From: Ktedonobacterales bacterium
GTDB lineage: Bacteria; Chloroflexota; Ktedonobacteria; Ktedonobacterales; JADMIN01
Assembly (NCBI GenBank): GCA_015478575.1
Contig: JADMIN010000186.1
Location: 1 to 5,920, forward strand
DNA length: 5,920 nucleotides
Reading direction: 5' to 3'
The notes beneath the pieces are model-generated. The model worked only from the letters and a program-made list of their open reading frames with translations, was not told where the DNA came from and did not search any database. The position numbers and the translations under genes are program-made. Positions 5,368 through 5,920 of this stretch are shown here, piece by piece. Within the stretch, counting starts at the first letter, position 1; every line of letters starts with the position of its first letter.

Positions 5368-5871
5368 ATGGAAACACTGAACTGGACGGCTACCAACGGG
5401 ACCGCGATCCGCATTGATGTAGACGATGTAGGCTACATCGTTTACATCAATAACGTCAAAAGGATCACAACTGGCATGTTGACCGCTGTTCCCGCCGCCG
5501 CGCAAGCGCAGGCCAAGGCGGCGGGCGTGGTCGCCTTCTGTGGCCCCGTCGCTCTGACCCAGGAGCGCAAAGACGCGCTGGAAGCCCTGCGCGCCGCCGC
5601 CAACGCCGCACCCGTAACCATCCCCGCCGGCGCAGAACTCAGCGAGCTTGAGTATGATGTCGAGTGCGCGCAAGAGCGCGTGCGGGACATGCGCAACAAT
5701 CCCGCCCCCGCCTATGCCGCGCTTCAGGCGGCTGAGGCCGCGTTGGCAGACTGGAAAGCCGCCCATCCGGTGGAATGGGCGGAAGAGGTGGAGTTCCGCG
5801 CCCAGATGTACGCCGCCAACAAAGCGGAGCATGCCGAAGCCGTGCAGCGCATGCACGAGGGCCGCGATTAA
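5368..5871 (+). CDS. Hypothetical protein, beta N-terminus and long helical C-terminal half
   Basis: This is a 167-residue protein of unknown function. The start is fixed by GAGGAG (5356-5361) 6 bases before the ATG; the open frame further upstream runs through the promoter region and is not coding. Residues 1-35 look like beta strands (LNWTATNGTAIRI, 4-16, then GYIVYINNV, 22-30). From about residue 62 the chain is mainly helical and rich in Ala, Glu and Arg, with heptad-like stretches around 94-125 and 135-165 that could form a helical hairpin or coiled coil. No signal peptide, membrane segment or catalytic motif is visible. It has its own promoter and stands apart from the overlapping csf operon, so it may be unrelated cargo of the same element. 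Codons 16-28 lie in a 39-base palindrome, an unusual constraint on a coding sequence. Confidence 0.65.
   Translation: METLNWTATNGTAIRIDVDDVGYIVYINNVKRITTGMLTAVPAAAQAQAKAAGVVAFCGPVALTQERKDALEALRAAANAAPVTIPAGAELSELEYDVECAQERVRDMRNNPAPAYAALQAAEAALADWKAAHPVEWAEEVEFRAQMYAANKAEHAEAVQRMHEGRD
5413..5451. repeat. 39-base near-perfect palindrome inside a gene
   Basis: Arms of 19 bases surround a single central base (G5432). Eighteen of 19 positions pair; the only mismatch is G5422 against T5442, which would still pair as G-U in RNA. Each arm contains GATGTA twice, 9 bases apart, so the element holds four copies of the hexamer in a two-forward, two-reverse layout. It encodes residues about 16-28 of the hypothetical protein. 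It begins 46 bases after the start codon, close enough for a bound protein or an mRNA hairpin to affect expression. Confidence 0.85.
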
Positions 5872-5879
5872 TTACCCAG

Positions 5880-5903
5880 GCGGCGCGGGAATTCCCGCGC
5901 CGC
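5880..5903. repeat. 24-base perfect palindrome downstream of the last gene
   Basis: The sequence is GCGGCGCGGG, then AATT, then CCCGCGCCGC, a perfect 24-base palindrome beginning 9 bases after the stop codon at 5871. In RNA it gives a 10-bp GC stem with an AATT loop. No T-run follows on either strand, so it is not a classic intrinsic terminator. It could slow transcription, protect the mRNA 3' end, separate expression of the genes on either side, or be a protein-binding site. Confidence 0.75.
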
Positions 5904-5912
5904 ACCACACAC

Positions 5913-5920
5913 AGAAGGAG
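5913..5920 (+). promoter_or_regulatory. Ribosome binding site of a gene starting beyond the window
   Basis: AGAAGGAG at the very end of the window is a strong Shine-Dalgarno sequence. It predicts a start codon about 6-9 bases past the edge on the + strand, so the gene at 5368 is probably followed closely by another gene in the same direction, with the GC palindrome between them. Confidence 0.5.

Noticed and set aside
5308..5856. Minus-strand frame of 182 codons opposite the last gene
   Set aside because: Gly/His/Arg-rich and opposite a gene with a clear ribosome binding site and promoter.

Overview
The window is GC-rich bacterial DNA read entirely on the + strand. It holds a tightly packed operon of overlapping genes (about 1-5213), then a short AT-richer regulatory gap (5214-5367), one further small gene, and a palindromic junction at the end. 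I recognise the core of a type IV CRISPR-Cas effector: csf1-like (163-981), csf2/Cas7 (897-2363) and csf3/Cas5 (2353-3090). Two enzyme genes follow, a GT-A-type glycosyltransferase (3087-3797) and a CysH-like PP-loop protein (3790-4551). Next come a two-HTH DNA-binding protein with an unassigned C-terminal domain (4548-5213) and an unrecognised 167-residue protein (5368-5871).

A Csf1/Csf2/Csf3 set next to a cysH-like gene, with no cas6, no dinG (csf4), no adaptation genes and no CRISPR array in view, is the published signature of subtype IV-B. That subtype is mostly carried on plasmids and other mobile elements, and its function is unsettled. The subtype call is provisional because both flanks are cut off. 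Three features look unusual for IV-B: the glycosyltransferase sits inside the overlapping gene chain between csf3 and cysH; no separate cas11 gene is present, but Csf2 carries about 170 extra, probably all-helical residues; and the chain ends in a DNA-binding protein with an extra C-terminal domain.

How the genes may work together is inference. Csf2 would form the filament, Csf3 would cap the guide end and Csf1 would act as the large-subunit equivalent. The glycosyltransferase and CysH-like protein are translated from the same transcript, so they could modify the complex, its RNA or a nucleic-acid target. The HTH protein could be the regulator. The 13-bp inverted repeat upstream of the last gene is a plausible operator.

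The host cannot be named from this window. GC content, canonical Shine-Dalgarno sites and dense overlaps fit a GC-rich bacterium or its plasmid or prophage. Chloroflexota or Actinomycetota would both be reasonable guesses, but nothing here decides between them. I found no tRNA, rRNA, transposase, integrase or replication gene. The only intergenic stretch longer than 50 bases is 5214-5367.
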